Positions 1-8,262 of a stretch of DNA of 64,000 nucleotides are shown one piece after another (within the stretch, counting starts at the first letter, position 1; every line of letters begins with the position of its first letter). Under the pieces are notes generated by a model that made no database searches, was not told the origin of the DNA, and saw nothing but the letters and a program-made list of their open reading frames with translations. Source of the DNA: Polynucleobacter parvulilacunae (GTDB lineage: Bacteria; Pseudomonadota; Gammaproteobacteria; Burkholderiales; Burkholderiaceae). Where the stretch lies: NCBI RefSeq assembly GCF_018881715.1, contig NZ_JACVPW010000001.1, positions 955,337 through 1,019,336 on the forward strand, read 5' to 3'. The position numbers were made by a program, and so were the translations under genes.

Positions 1-2
1 CA

Positions 3-731
3 TTCTTATCTGCAGCCCTGCTAGAGGCTTGTGTCCTGGCGATTCTTTGGATCAATAAAAATTACCTCTTAGATAATGTCAAAGAGCGGCATGAGAATAC
101 GTATGTAAGTACTCAGGCTGCCAATCCTGGTATTGCTCAGGAGAGTCCATTTGCGTTTCTAAAGTTAACTGCTGTTTGGTTATGTTGGATTTTCTTTTTC
201 TTCAGCATGGCATCTACTTCCAGCCTGCAATCGTTCGCTCCAAGTGCGCTATTTAATATTTATCAAGTTCCCTTAGATGTGGGAAGCTATTACATCACCT
301 TGTTAGCGCTAGGTAGTGCGGCTGGTGTTTTGTTTGGTGGTTACCTCGCTGCAAAGTTGCAAGCTCCAGAGCGGATTGTGTCTTCATGTTTGTCCGTAAC
401 GATTGTGATGTGTCTGTTGCTGGGCACCGGATTTATGCCTGTTTCACTTATTCCCTTCCTTTTTATTGGATTGGGTTTTGGTTACGGAGTGGTTGCTCCT
501 TCTCGCGATCTTCTAGTGAAGACAGTTACCCCAAAGGGTGTGGCAGGGCGCGTATATGGAATCGTTTATTCAGGCATTGATTTAGGCGCTGCAGTAGGCC
601 CATTTATATTCGGATTCTTTATGGACGCAGGTCTTCCTAAGGCGTTGTTCTTAGGTATTGTTCTATTCCAATTAATGATCATTCCAACCGTATTTAAGGT
701 ATCTGCTGGGGCTACGCCTAAAACTGCTTAG
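3..731 (+). CDS. MFS transporter, C-terminal part (5' end outside window)
   Basis: The reading frame is open from the first bases of the window, so the gene begins upstream; the visible 242 codons are the C-terminal part. They encode about six hydrophobic helices with a hydrophilic stretch (visible residues about 20-45) like the central loop of 12-helix major facilitator proteins. The small-residue-rich AGRVYGIVYSGIDLGAAVGP segment resembles the closing helices of drug or metabolite MFS carriers. The product should be an inner-membrane secondary transporter. Its substrate cannot be told from the sequence, and the following gene (aceA) is separated by 282 bases, so operon context does not help. 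The in-frame ATG at 207 is internal to the protein, not its start. Confidence 0.8.
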   Translation, partial: FLSAALLEACVLAILWINKNYLLDNVKERHENTYVSTQAANPGIAQESPFAFLKLTAVWLCWIFFFFSMASTSSLQSFAPSALFNIYQVPLDVGSYYITLLALGSAAGVLFGGYLAAKLQAPERIVSSCLSVTIVMCLLLGTGFMPVSLIPFLFIGLGFGYGVVAPSRDLLVKTVTPKGVAGRVYGIVYSGIDLGAAVGPFIFGFFMDAGLPKALFLGIVLFQLMIIPTVFKVSAGATPKTA

Positions 732-752
732 TAGGCGTCAATTATTTTCATA

Positions 753-837
753 ATGTGAAATGGCATTACGCTGCGTAAAATGAAGTGCAACAATGGTGTC
801 TTCGTTTTATCTCAATCTGTGGATTTACATTTCACAT
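753..837. repeat. Inverted repeats between the MFS gene and aceA
   Basis: A 10-base arm ATGTGAAATG (753-762) has its exact reverse complement CATTTCACAT at 828-837, 65 bases apart. Between them lies a compact perfect dyad TTACGCTGCGTAA (766-778). Neither is followed by a T-run, so they do not look like an intrinsic terminator. They may be protein-binding sites upstream of aceA; the protein is unknown. Confidence 0.45.
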
Positions 838-947
838 AGTAAAAATATATCTATAAGTTATTGAATTTAAATAACTAAATATTTTTAAAAATATCTCAAA
901 TTTTGCTTGCTTGCATTTTTGATCTAGCTAAACTCTTATATAAGACA

Positions 948-967
948 TAAGACTTAAATGAGTCTTA
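948..967. promoter_or_regulatory. Dyad just upstream of aceA
   Basis: TAAGACT and AGTCTTA form a perfect 7-base inverted repeat with a 6-base spacer, 46 bases before the aceA start. A direct repeat TAAGACA/TAAGACT abuts it on the left. The surrounding 840-945 stretch is very AT-rich and probably contains the aceA promoter, but I could not fix -35/-10 boxes. Possible operator or 5' leader hairpin; function is inferred. Confidence 0.35.
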
Positions 968-1013
968 AAGGTCCTCAAATTTTGAAGTACTTGTTTAACT
1001 TAGGGAGAAAAAC

Positions 1014-2312
1014 ATGGCAGATCGCAAAGCAGAAATCGCAGCACTACAAAAAGACTGGGATACCAATCCACGCTGGAAAGGTATTACTCGTGGCTATACG
1101 GCTGAGGACGTAGTACGTCTTCGTGGCTCATTGAAGATTGAGCACACATTAGCCAAGCATGGCGCTGAGCGTCTTTGGGACTTAGTAAATAACGAAGCTT
1201 ACGTTAACTGTTTAGGTGCTTTGACTGGTGGTCAAGCAATGCAACAAGTTAAAGCTGGCGTACAAGCAATTTACTTGTCAGGTTGGCAAGTTGCTGCTGA
1301 TGGCAACTCATACGCAGCGATGTATCCAGACCAATCTTTATATCCAGTAGATTCAGTTCCTAAGATGGTTGAGCGTATCAATAATTCATTCCAACGTGCT
1401 GATGAAATTCAAACAGCTAAAGGTATCAACAAGGGCGATGCAGGTTACATCGAGTATTTCGCTCCAATCGTTGCTGATGCTGAAGCTGGTTTCGGTGGTG
1501 TATTGAATGCATTTGAATTAAGCAAGGCATTGATCAAGCAAGGCGCTGCTGGCGTTCACTTCGAAGACCAATTGTCTTCTGTTAAGAAGTGCGGTCACTT
1601 GGGTGGCAAGGTATTGCTGCCTACTGCTGAGTCAGTACAGAAATTAATTTCTGCACGTTTGGCTGCTGACGTTATGGGTGTTTCCACCATCATCTTGGCC
1701 CGTACTGATGCTGAAGCTGCTGACTTATTGACATCTGACTACGATGCCAACGATAAGCCATTCTTGACAGGCGAGCGCACACCAGAAGGCTTCTACAAGA
1801 CACGTAAGGGCTTGGATCAAGCGATCTCACGTGGTTTGGCTTACGCTGCTTACGCTGATATGGTTTGGTGTGAGACTGGTACTCCTGACCTCGAGTTTGC
1901 ACGTCAGTTCGCTGAAGCAATTCGTGCGAAGTTCCCTGGCAAGATGTTGGCTTACAACTGCTCACCATCTTTCAACTGGAAGAAAAACTTGGACGACGCA
2001 ACAATCGCTAAGTTCCAACGTGAATTAGGTGCAATGGGCTATAAATATCAGTTCATCACATTGGCTGGTATTCACTCTATGTGGTACAACATGTTCGACT
2101 TGGCGCAAGACTACATGCAGCGTGGTATGACTGCATACATCGAGAAAGTACAAGAGCCAGAATTTGCTGCTCGTGACCGTGGTTACACCTTCGTTTCACA
2201 TCAGCAAGAAGTTGGCACTGGTTACTTCGACGATGTAACTACTGTTATCCAGGGTGGTAAGTCTTCTGTAACAGCGTTGACTGGTTCTACTGAAGAAGAG
2301 CAGTTCCACTAA
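1014..2312 (+). CDS. aceA: Isocitrate lyase
   Basis: Splits isocitrate into glyoxylate and succinate, the first step of the glyoxylate bypass that lets cells grow on acetate, fatty acids or PHB-derived C2 units. The 432-residue length matches the short bacterial form. The signature KKCGH is at residues 191-195, with Cys193 as the catalytic residue, and the Mg-binding region with DAEAGFGG lies near 155-162. The start follows a good Shine-Dalgarno AGGGAG at 1002-1007. The gene stands alone with its own leader (see dyads) and a strong terminator; malate synthase is not in the window. Codon use is strongly biased, consistent with high expression. Confidence 0.97.
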   Translation: MADRKAEIAALQKDWDTNPRWKGITRGYTAEDVVRLRGSLKIEHTLAKHGAERLWDLVNNEAYVNCLGALTGGQAMQQVKAGVQAIYLSGWQVAADGNSYAAMYPDQSLYPVDSVPKMVERINNSFQRADEIQTAKGINKGDAGYIEYFAPIVADAEAGFGGVLNAFELSKALIKQGAAGVHFEDQLSSVKKCGHLGGKVLLPTAESVQKLISARLAADVMGVSTIILARTDAEAADLLTSDYDANDKPFLTGERTPEGFYKTRKGLDQAISRGLAYAAYADMVWCETGTPDLEFARQFAEAIRAKFPGKMLAYNCSPSFNWKKNLDDATIAKFQRELGAMGYKYQFITLAGIHSMWYNMFDLAQDYMQRGMTAYIEKVQEPEFAARDRGYTFVSHQQEVGTGYFDDVTTVIQGGKSSVTALTGSTEEEQFH

Positions 2313-2365
2313 TCTTTACTAGATCCCTAAGTAGTCTGAAGTAAGCAGTAGCACCAATACTGCCG

Positions 2366-2408
2366 CGGCACCTAAATGACCCCACAAGGGTGACTTAGGT
2401 GCCGTTTT
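2366..2408 (+). terminator. Intrinsic terminator after aceA
   Basis: A perfect 10-bp stem CGGCACCTAA / TTAGGTGCCG (2366-2375 with 2395-2404) is followed directly by TTTT. It sits 54 bases after the aceA stop and before the HIT gene. Confidence 0.85.
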
Positions 2409-2424
2409 CGTTTACATTCTTCAC

Positions 2425-2865
2425 ATGACCAATTGCGTACTCTGTAAAGATGACCTCAAGCCTGAAGAAGGCCAATTCATATGGCGCGGGGATGACTGTC
2501 GAGTCATCCTTGTGAACGATCCTGACCTGCCTGGATTCTGCCGGGTGATCTGGAATCGCCACGTGGCAGAGATGACTGATCTCACTCATGGTGAACGTGA
2601 TCATCTAATGACTTTGGTATTTGCTGTAGAAGATGCCATCCACCATGTAATGCATCCTGACAAAGTCAACATTGCTGCCTTAGGTAATATGGTGCCCCAC
2701 ATTCATTGGCACGTGATCCCACGCTACAAGGACGATGCCTACTTTCCTGGTTCTGTGTGGTCCTCGAGAACTCAGGAGCCTTCTAAGACTGCATTAGAAG
2801 GCAGGAGGGCTCTGGCTGCAAAACTCCCTAATGCAATTCGCTCAGCAATCTCTCAAATGCATTAA
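2425..2865 (+). CDS. HIT family (histidine triad) hydrolase
   Basis: A 146-residue cytoplasmic protein with the histidine triad HIHWHV at residues 92-97, the nucleotide-binding and catalytic motif of HIT hydrolases that cleave nucleoside phosphoramidates or dinucleotide polyphosphates. Cys4 and Cys7 near the N-terminus form a CxxC like the zinc site of some HIT proteins, but the second pair is not obvious. It begins 17 bases after the aceA terminator, so it probably has a promoter overlapping that region. The exact substrate cannot be assigned. Confidence 0.88.
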   Translation: MTNCVLCKDDLKPEEGQFIWRGDDCRVILVNDPDLPGFCRVIWNRHVAEMTDLTHGERDHLMTLVFAVEDAIHHVMHPDKVNIAALGNMVPHIHWHVIPRYKDDAYFPGSVWSSRTQEPSKTALEGRRALAAKLPNAIRSAISQMH

Positions 2866-2931
2866 ATTAGTGGTAAATCAGCAAAAAGCTGAATAGCAGT
2901 ACCCATAATAAAAAATAGACGGAGACTTGTA

Positions 2932-3603
2932 GTGATACAAAAAATGATTCCCAGCGTGGCTGATGCTGTGCGAGATATTGCCAGTGGTTCAACCATTTTG
3001 GTTTCGGGTTTTGGTGGTGCTGGCTCGCCGATGTACTTATTGGATGCACTGGCGGAGCAAGGCGCTAAGGATCTGACCATTATCAGCAACAATGCGGGTA
3101 ACTCAGGCATAGGTATCTCAAAATTGATCGCCAGAGGACAAGTCAAGAAGATGGTCTGCTCCTTTCCACGTCAACCAGAATCTGGCGCATTTGATGACCT
3201 GTATCGCGCAGGAAAAATTGAATTAGAGCTAGTGCCGCAAGGAACACTTGCTGAGCGTATTCGGGCAGGTGGTGCCGGTATCGGTGGTTTTTATACCCCT
3301 ACTGGATTTGGTACGGAGCTTGCCTTGGGAAAAGACACTCGAGTGATTGATGGCGTTAATCATATTTTTGAATTCGCTATCAAAGCTGACTACGCCCTCA
3401 TTAAGGCAGATAAAGGCGATCGTTGGGGCAATCTGACTTATCACCGCACAGGTCGTAACTTTGGCCCTATTATGGCTACCGCTGCGCGTTGCACCATTGC
3501 ACAAGTTAATCAAGTAGTTGAGTTGGGTGATTTGGATCCAGAGACCATTGTTACTCCGGGAATTTTTGTAAAACGGGTTGTACTTGCTGGAGAAAAATCA
3601 TGA
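2932..3603 (+). CDS. 3-oxoacid (3-oxoadipate-type) CoA-transferase, subunit A
   Basis: Alpha subunit of a two-subunit class I CoA-transferase that moves CoA from succinyl-CoA (or acetyl-CoA) to a 3-oxoacid. The glycine-rich VSGFGGAGSP near residues 25-34, SNNAGN near 53-58 and the conserved KGDRWGNLTY segment resemble PcaI/CatI of the beta-ketoadipate pathway most closely. I chose the GTG start at 2932 because GGAG lies 7 bases upstream; the ATG at 2944 is spaced too far from that site. It overlaps the B subunit by 4 bases (ATGA). No ring-cleavage genes accompany it here, so the acid used in vivo is uncertain (3-oxoadipate, acetoacetate or other). Confidence 0.88.
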   Translation: MIQKMIPSVADAVRDIASGSTILVSGFGGAGSPMYLLDALAEQGAKDLTIISNNAGNSGIGISKLIARGQVKKMVCSFPRQPESGAFDDLYRAGKIELELVPQGTLAERIRAGGAGIGGFYTPTGFGTELALGKDTRVIDGVNHIFEFAIKADYALIKADKGDRWGNLTYHRTGRNFGPIMATAARCTIAQVNQVVELGDLDPETIVTPGIFVKRVVLAGEKS

Positions 3604-4262
3604 TTGATCTTTCTAAGGTGCAAAAGCGATCTACAGCAGATATTGCTAAGCGCATTGTTCAAGATATTCCAGATGGTGCTCATGTGAATTTAGGGATTGG
3701 GCAGCCCATGACTATTTCTAACTATCTCCCATCGGATAAAGAAATTTTGCTGCATTCAGAAAACGGCCTTCTTGGAATGGGTCCTTTAGCTCAAGGTGAT
3801 GAAATTGATGAGGAGCTGGTAAATGCAGGCAAGCAGCCTGTCACTATGCTCCCCGGGGCATCACTATGTCATCATGCCGACTCGTTTGTGATGATCCGAG
3901 GCGGACATATTGATATCTGCGTTTTAGGTGCTTTTCAGGTTTCTGTAAAAGGCGATATCGCCAATTGGCGCACTGGTGATCCCAAAGCGATTCCGGCTGT
4001 TGGTGGTGCAATGGATCTCGCCCTTGGCGCAAAAAAATTATTCGTGATGATGGAGCATTTAACAAAGTCAGGTGAATCTAAGTTGGTGCCTGAATGCAAT
4101 TATCCATTAACAGCCTTAGCTGCGGTCGATTCTATCTATACAGATCTGGCAACAATTGAAGTTACTCCAGAAGGGTTGCTTGCTGTCGATTGGGTGAATG
4201 AATTAAGTTTTGAAGAGTTGCAAGAAATCAGCGGGGTCCCGCTGATTAATGGAAAGCAATGA
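3600..4262 (+). CDS. 3-oxoacid (3-oxoadipate-type) CoA-transferase, subunit B
   Basis: Beta subunit partnering the preceding gene. The SENGLLGMGP motif carries the catalytic glutamate (Glu54) that forms the glutamyl-CoA thioester, and NLGIGQP near residues 30-36 is the usual CoA-transferase motif. Its 220-residue length is normal for PcaJ/ScoB. The start overlaps the A subunit stop (ATGA), indicating translational coupling and equal subunit supply. A thiolase-like gene follows 70 bases later, fitting a CoA-dependent catabolic route. Confidence 0.9.
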   Translation: MIDLSKVQKRSTADIAKRIVQDIPDGAHVNLGIGQPMTISNYLPSDKEILLHSENGLLGMGPLAQGDEIDEELVNAGKQPVTMLPGASLCHHADSFVMIRGGHIDICVLGAFQVSVKGDIANWRTGDPKAIPAVGGAMDLALGAKKLFVMMEHLTKSGESKLVPECNYPLTALAAVDSIYTDLATIEVTPEGLLAVDWVNELSFEELQEISGVPLINGKQ

Positions 4263-4332
4263 GCAGAATTTTTGTTTCTCTGATTTTGCAGTCTCTACCA
4301 TTGAGTAGTCTATTTATTCTCTAGGAAAGTCT

Positions 4333-5502
4333 ATGTCATTTTCTAAAAATGCTTGTATCGCTGGAATCTATGAGCATCCCCTTCGGGTTGCTCCCAATCA
4401 TACGGTTGCTCAATTGCATGCTGAAGTTGCGCATGGCGCGCTGCAAGATGCTGGTTTGACATTAAATGATGTCGATGGTTATTTTTGTGCGGGCGATGCC
4501 CCGGGAATGGGGCCTGTCTCAATGGCTGATTACTTAGGATTAAAGAACTTAAGTTACTTAGACTCAACCGATACTGGCGGATCGTCCTATTTAACCCATG
4601 TAAATCATGCGGCTCGAGCTATCAGTACTGGGCAATGTCGTGTAGCCTTAATTACTTTGGCCGGCCGCCCAAAGTCAGAGGGCTCTAGTGGCACCCAAGT
4701 GCGCAGTCAATATGCTAGCGCTCCAGATTTTGCTTTTGAAAAACCGTACTCCCCCGCACCATTAAATACGTATGCCATGTGTGCCATGCGCCATATGCAT
4801 GAATTCGGAACTACTAGTGAGCAACTGGCCTGGATTAAAGTGGCTGCCTCGCATCATGCACAGCACAATCCTAATGCGTTATTAAAGGATGTTTTAACTG
4901 TCGAAGATGTTTTGAATTCTCCAATGATTGCAGATCCATTGCACCGTGCAGATTGTTGTGTGGTTACTGATAGTGGCGGTGCGCTGGTAGTGGTACATCC
5001 AGACATTGCCAAGACATTGAAGAGGCCTGTGATTACGATGATGGGTGCTGGCGAGACTACTAAAGGACAAATGGGCGGTAAGGTTGATTTAACCTATTCC
5101 GGTTTAGCCTGGGCTGCCCCACGAGCGTTTGAGGAGGCGAAGTTAACGCCTGAGCAGATTCGATATGCATCAATTTACGATAGCTTCACTATTACCGTTC
5201 TGATTCAACTTGAGGATCTGGGATTTTGTAAAAAAGGCGAGGGCGGTCGGTTTGTTGAGGATGGGCAGTTGATTTCCGGGAGGGGGAAGCTTGCCTTTAA
5301 TACTGATGGCGGCGGCCTTTGCAATAACCACCCTGCAAATCGTGGCGGCATGACAAAAGTCATCGAGGCAGTGAGACAGCTCCGGGGTGAGGCGCATCCT
5401 GCAGTGCAGGTGCCCAATCTTGAGTTTGCTTTGGCGTCTGGTATTGGTGGCGCCCTAGGGACACGCCATGGTGCGGCAACTCTAATTATGGGGAGGTTGT
5501 AA
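4333..5502 (+). CDS. Thiolase-superfamily protein lacking the usual active-site cysteine
   Basis: A 389-residue protein of the SCP2/lipid-transfer thiolase group. The position where thiolases carry their nucleophilic cysteine (CASG-type motif) here reads TGGSS (residues 81-85), so the normal condensation chemistry is unlikely. The C-terminal half keeps YDSFT, an NTDGG segment and a CNNHP motif. The next gene is a DUF35 zinc-ribbon protein overlapping by one base (TAATG). Such thiolase plus DUF35 pairs include the Ltp2-type aldolases of steroid side-chain degradation, where tyrosines replace the cysteine chemistry; that parallel is from family knowledge. A retro-aldol or other acyl-CoA lyase role is inferred. 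The ribosome site AGGAAAG precedes the ATG. Confidence 0.8.
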   Translation: MSFSKNACIAGIYEHPLRVAPNHTVAQLHAEVAHGALQDAGLTLNDVDGYFCAGDAPGMGPVSMADYLGLKNLSYLDSTDTGGSSYLTHVNHAARAISTGQCRVALITLAGRPKSEGSSGTQVRSQYASAPDFAFEKPYSPAPLNTYAMCAMRHMHEFGTTSEQLAWIKVAASHHAQHNPNALLKDVLTVEDVLNSPMIADPLHRADCCVVTDSGGALVVVHPDIAKTLKRPVITMMGAGETTKGQMGGKVDLTYSGLAWAAPRAFEEAKLTPEQIRYASIYDSFTITVLIQLEDLGFCKKGEGGRFVEDGQLISGRGKLAFNTDGGGLCNNHPANRGGMTKVIEAVRQLRGEAHPAVQVPNLEFALASGIGGALGTRHGAATLIMGRL

Positions 5503-5909
5503 TGTCAGAAGTAAATTCAGCAGTACATCATTTGCCTAGCCCAATCATTAATCCAGAAAATCAGGCTTTTTGGCAAGCCGCCCAAAAGGGTAGACTAGTG
5601 TTAAAAGTATGCAACTCCTGCAAGGAAGTGCACTACTACCCCCGAACGATTTGCCCTCACTGTGGTGGTAATGACACTGCATGGGTTGATTCTGAGGGTG
5701 TTGGTGAAATCTATTCATACACAGTCATGAGGCGTGGAGTAGAGATTCCTTTTGCAATGGCCTATGTTCTTCTTAAAGAAGGCATCTCTTTGCTTACGCA
5801 CTTATGTAATTGTGATTTTGATGCTATTCGAATTGGGCAAAAGGTGCGAGTGGTATTCCAAGAAACTCAGGACGGTCAGAAGACTCATCTATTTGAGCCT
5901 TTGGCCTAA
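5502..5909 (+). CDS. DUF35 OB-fold, zinc-ribbon acyl-CoA-associated protein
   Basis: A 135-residue protein with a rubredoxin-like zinc ribbon (CNSC ... CPHC, residues about 37-57) followed by an OB-fold, the DUF35 architecture. Family members form complexes with thiolase-like enzymes, where the OB-fold helps bind the CoA moiety. The start codon overlaps the thiolase-like stop by one base, so the two are almost certainly made together as a complex. The substrate is unknown. A strong terminator follows. Confidence 0.85.
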   Translation: MSEVNSAVHHLPSPIINPENQAFWQAAQKGRLVLKVCNSCKEVHYYPRTICPHCGGNDTAWVDSEGVGEIYSYTVMRRGVEIPFAMAYVLLKEGISLLTHLCNCDFDAIRIGQKVRVVFQETQDGQKTHLFEPLA

Positions 5910-5943
5910 CTTAGTTAGCTGGGGGGAGTTGACTACATTCCTC

Positions 5944-5984
5944 AAAAAATAGAGGGACCTCTATGAGTCCCTCTATTGGTTTTT
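5944..5984. terminator. Bidirectional intrinsic terminator
   Basis: A perfect 10-bp stem (AATAGAGGGA with TCCCTCTATT, 5948-5977) carries a T-run on the plus side (TTTTT, 5980-5984) and A-residues on the other flank (5944-5949), which are Ts on the minus strand. It lies between the convergent DUF35 and Bug-receptor genes and should stop both. Confidence 0.8.
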
Positions 5985-6024
5985 ATCACCACTAAGAGCA
6001 GTTCAAATCTAAAAACAGCTCAAA

Positions 6025-7014
6025 TTATTCAGCTTCAATTTTTGCCTGTTGAGCAACTAACTCCCACTTCTTCTTTTCTGCAGCGATAAAAATTTTGGTA
6101 TTGGCTGGTGTATCACCCACAGCCCAGCCACCTAAATCTTTCCAACGCTGCTTGATTTCTGGAGTTTCTAGCGCTTTCTTAACAGCTAGGTAGAGCTTAT
6201 CAATAATAGGTTTAGGAGTGCCGGCAGGTGCGAATAGGCCGAACCAGGCGGTCACCTCAAAGTTGGGATAGCCTGATTGAATCATTGTGGGTACGTCAGG
6301 CAACTCCGCAACACGATTTTTGCTGGTAACCGCTAAAGCGCGTAATTTTCCAGCTTTAATGTATTGCATGGAGCTGGGTAGATTGTCTACCATCATGCTG
6401 GTCTGGCCAGCAAGTAGATCTGCCAAGGCGGGGCCAGCTCCCTTATAGGGCACATGAATAATGTCAATGCCAGCCTGTGTTCTGAACAATTCTCCGGACA
6501 TATGGATTGACTGACCGCGGCCTGATGATGCAAACGAATACTTGCCGGGATTGGCTTTAGCTAATGCCACAAGCTCGGCTACTGTTTTAGCGGGGACCTC
6601 TGGATTTACTACCAATACATTTGGATTGGCAATCACAATCGTTATTGGTTCCATGTCTTCCATTTTGTATGGAAGATTTTTATAGAGGCTGTAGTTGATC
6701 GCATTTGGGCCAATATTGCCCATCGCTATCGTATAACCATCCGCTGGCGCGGCAAGTAGTGCTTGAATGCCAATAATGCCTGCTCCACCCGCTTTATTTT
6801 CCACAATCACGGTCTGACCAAGCTCTTTACCTAGAATATCAGACAGCGCGCGCGAGGCAATATCGGTGGTTCCGCCTGGAGCCGCAGTCACAATAATTTT
6901 GATCGGCTTATTGGGAAAGGGTTGGGCGAAAGCTGATTGACTCGCCAATATGGTTGCTACGAATAGGGTAGCGCTAAATAAACAGGCACGTCTAACAAAA
7001 TTAAATCTAAACAT
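6025..7014 (-). CDS. Bug-family (TctC-like) periplasmic solute receptor
   Basis: A 329-residue secreted substrate-binding protein of the tripartite tricarboxylate transporter family, which typically binds carboxylates. I chose the start at 7014 rather than the upstream in-frame ATG at 7086. The shorter form has a classic signal peptide (basic MFRFNFVRR, hydrophobic core, cleavage after SAFA), and its ATG has GGAG six bases upstream. Conserved family blocks include PNKPIKIIV after cleavage, the VENKAGGAG segment and HVPYKG. No TctA/TctB membrane partners lie nearby, which is common for the many orphan Bug receptors of Burkholderiales. Its position opposite the CoA-transferase/thiolase-like genes hints at uptake of the same acid; that is only inference. 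Confidence 0.9.
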   Translation of the reverse strand: MFRFNFVRRACLFSATLFVATILASQSAFAQPFPNKPIKIIVTAAPGGTTDIASRALSDILGKELGQTVIVENKAGGAGIIGIQALLAAPADGYTIAMGNIGPNAINYSLYKNLPYKMEDMEPITIVIANPNVLVVNPEVPAKTVAELVALAKANPGKYSFASSGRGQSIHMSGELFRTQAGIDIIHVPYKGAGPALADLLAGQTSMMVDNLPSSMQYIKAGKLRALAVTSKNRVAELPDVPTMIQSGYPNFEVTAWFGLFAPAGTPKPIIDKLYLAVKKALETPEIKQRWKDLGGWAVGDTPANTKIFIAAEKKKWELVAQQAKIEAE

Positions 7015-7184
7015 AAGTGTCTCCAACGCGGGTCGGTGTAATAGTAATAAGGAATTTTTAATGCCCGCTGGCTTGATATTAAACACATATTGCTATTCAT
7101 TCAATCCCCCAATAATGTCTTTTCTAGGGCTGTCTCAGTCCTCACCGAAATACATCATTACCTAAAGATAGTTTTATTCGGTTG

Positions 7185-7616
7185 TTAGACTAGTTTTTTT
7201 AGGGCCTCTAGATATTTGTCTGGATTGAGTGGCTGACCTTCACGCTGCGCTTCCCATATTACTTGCCCTAGGCACTCCATCATGACGTGCTGTGCCTCAT
7301 GCATAGAGCCAAGCTTTTGCGACAGTTTTTCTGCAATCTCTTTGATGCCAGGGGGCTGATTAATTGATACCTGCTCGCTAATGGACAGATGCATCGATAA
7401 GTGCAGGAAGGGATTAGTTTCACCGCGTTCAGGCGTGTAATCTTGTTCTAGGGCACCTTCAGGATCAGCAAGAAGGTCGTGATATTCAGGGTGCTCAACC
7501 ATCCAATCGCTGGCAAGCGTCTCCATCGGATCAAGAATGTGGTTCTCGGTTTTCTTTTTCCAGGTGTCACAGAAAAAACGACGCACTTCTTCACGAGTTG
7601 GATTAAATATCGCCAC
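7185..7616 (-). CDS. DUF1841 family protein
   Basis: A 143-residue soluble protein matching the DUF1841 family, whose function is not known to me. It begins MAIFNPTREEVRRFF, contains an acidic middle with HPEYH and NPFLHLSMHL segments, and has no signal peptide or membrane helix. Its start overlaps the end of nth by 14 bases, placing it as the last gene of an rnfB-nth-DUF1841 operon. The repeated histidines and its partners (two Fe-S proteins) make a link with Fe-S or DNA repair possible but unproven. Confidence 0.8.
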   Translation of the reverse strand: MAIFNPTREEVRRFFCDTWKKKTENHILDPMETLASDWMVEHPEYHDLLADPEGALEQDYTPERGETNPFLHLSMHLSISEQVSINQPPGIKEIAEKLSQKLGSMHEAQHVMMECLGQVIWEAQREGQPLNPDKYLEALKKLV

Positions 7617-8262
7617 GAACTTTTCCTTTGCCAGTTTTCTGCTTAAAGCCGCATAGTGGCTCTACTATGCATTGTGCGCAATCTGGGTTGCGTGCTTTAC
7701 AAGTATATCGACCATGCAGAATGAGCCAATGGTGCGCATCTAATAAGTATTCTTTAGGTACGCGCTTGAGTAATTGTTCTTCTACTTTCACTACATCTTT
7801 GCCAGGTGCTAGACCTGTGCGATTCGATACTCTGAAGATGTGGGTATCAACGGCGATAGTTGGTTGCCCAAAGGCAGTATTGAGAATGACATTCGCAGTC
7901 TTTCTGCCGACGCCAGGCAGCGCCTCCAACTCTTCGCGAGTCTGAGGAACTTCGCCCCCATGTTTTTCTAAGAGTAGTCGGCAAGTTTCTTGGATATGTT
8001 TGCCTTTGGAATTAAACAAACCAATATGCTGAATATAAGGTCTGACACCTTCTTCACCGAGATCTAAAAGGGCTTGCGGGGTGTTGGCTACCTTGTAAAG
8101 CTTGCGCGTACCTTTGTTGACTGAGATATCGGTTGCTTGCGCTGATAGTAAGACCGCAATTAGCAATTCAAATGGAGAGCTATATTCCAGTTCAGTTTCT
8201 GGTTTGGGATTATTTGTCTTGAGCTGCTCAAAAAAAGCACGACGCTTTTCTAGATTCATCAT
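7603..8262 (-). CDS. nth: Endonuclease III
   Basis: A base-excision repair DNA glycosylase/AP lyase that removes oxidised pyrimidines. The helix-hairpin-helix LPGVGRKTAN holds the catalytic lysine (Lys121), and the catalytic aspartate is Asp139 in VDTHIFRV. The C-terminal [4Fe-4S] ligands are Cys188, 195, 198 and 204 (C-x6-C-x2-C-x5-C). Counting from the second ATG (8259) gives exactly the E. coli numbering (120, 138, 187 and so on), so either methionine may start. The gene overlaps the RnfB-like gene by 4 bases (ATGA), indicating coupling. Full length. Confidence 0.96.
   Translation of the reverse strand: MMNLEKRRAFFEQLKTNNPKPETELEYSSPFELLIAVLLSAQATDISVNKGTRKLYKVANTPQALLDLGEEGVRPYIQHIGLFNSKGKHIQETCRLLLEKHGGEVPQTREELEALPGVGRKTANVILNTAFGQPTIAVDTHIFRVSNRTGLAPGKDVVKVEEQLLKRVPKEYLLDAHHWLILHGRYTCKARNPDCAQCIVEPLCGFKQKTGKGKVRGDI

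Noticed and set aside
4333..5502. Thiolase pseudogene because of the missing cysteine
   Set aside because: The frame is full length, tightly coupled to DUF35, and other conserved motifs are kept; a changed reaction is more likely than decay.
6025..7086. Longer Bug receptor starting at 7086
   Set aside because: The extra 24 residues would precede a normal signal peptide, and the ATG at 7014 has its own GGAG.
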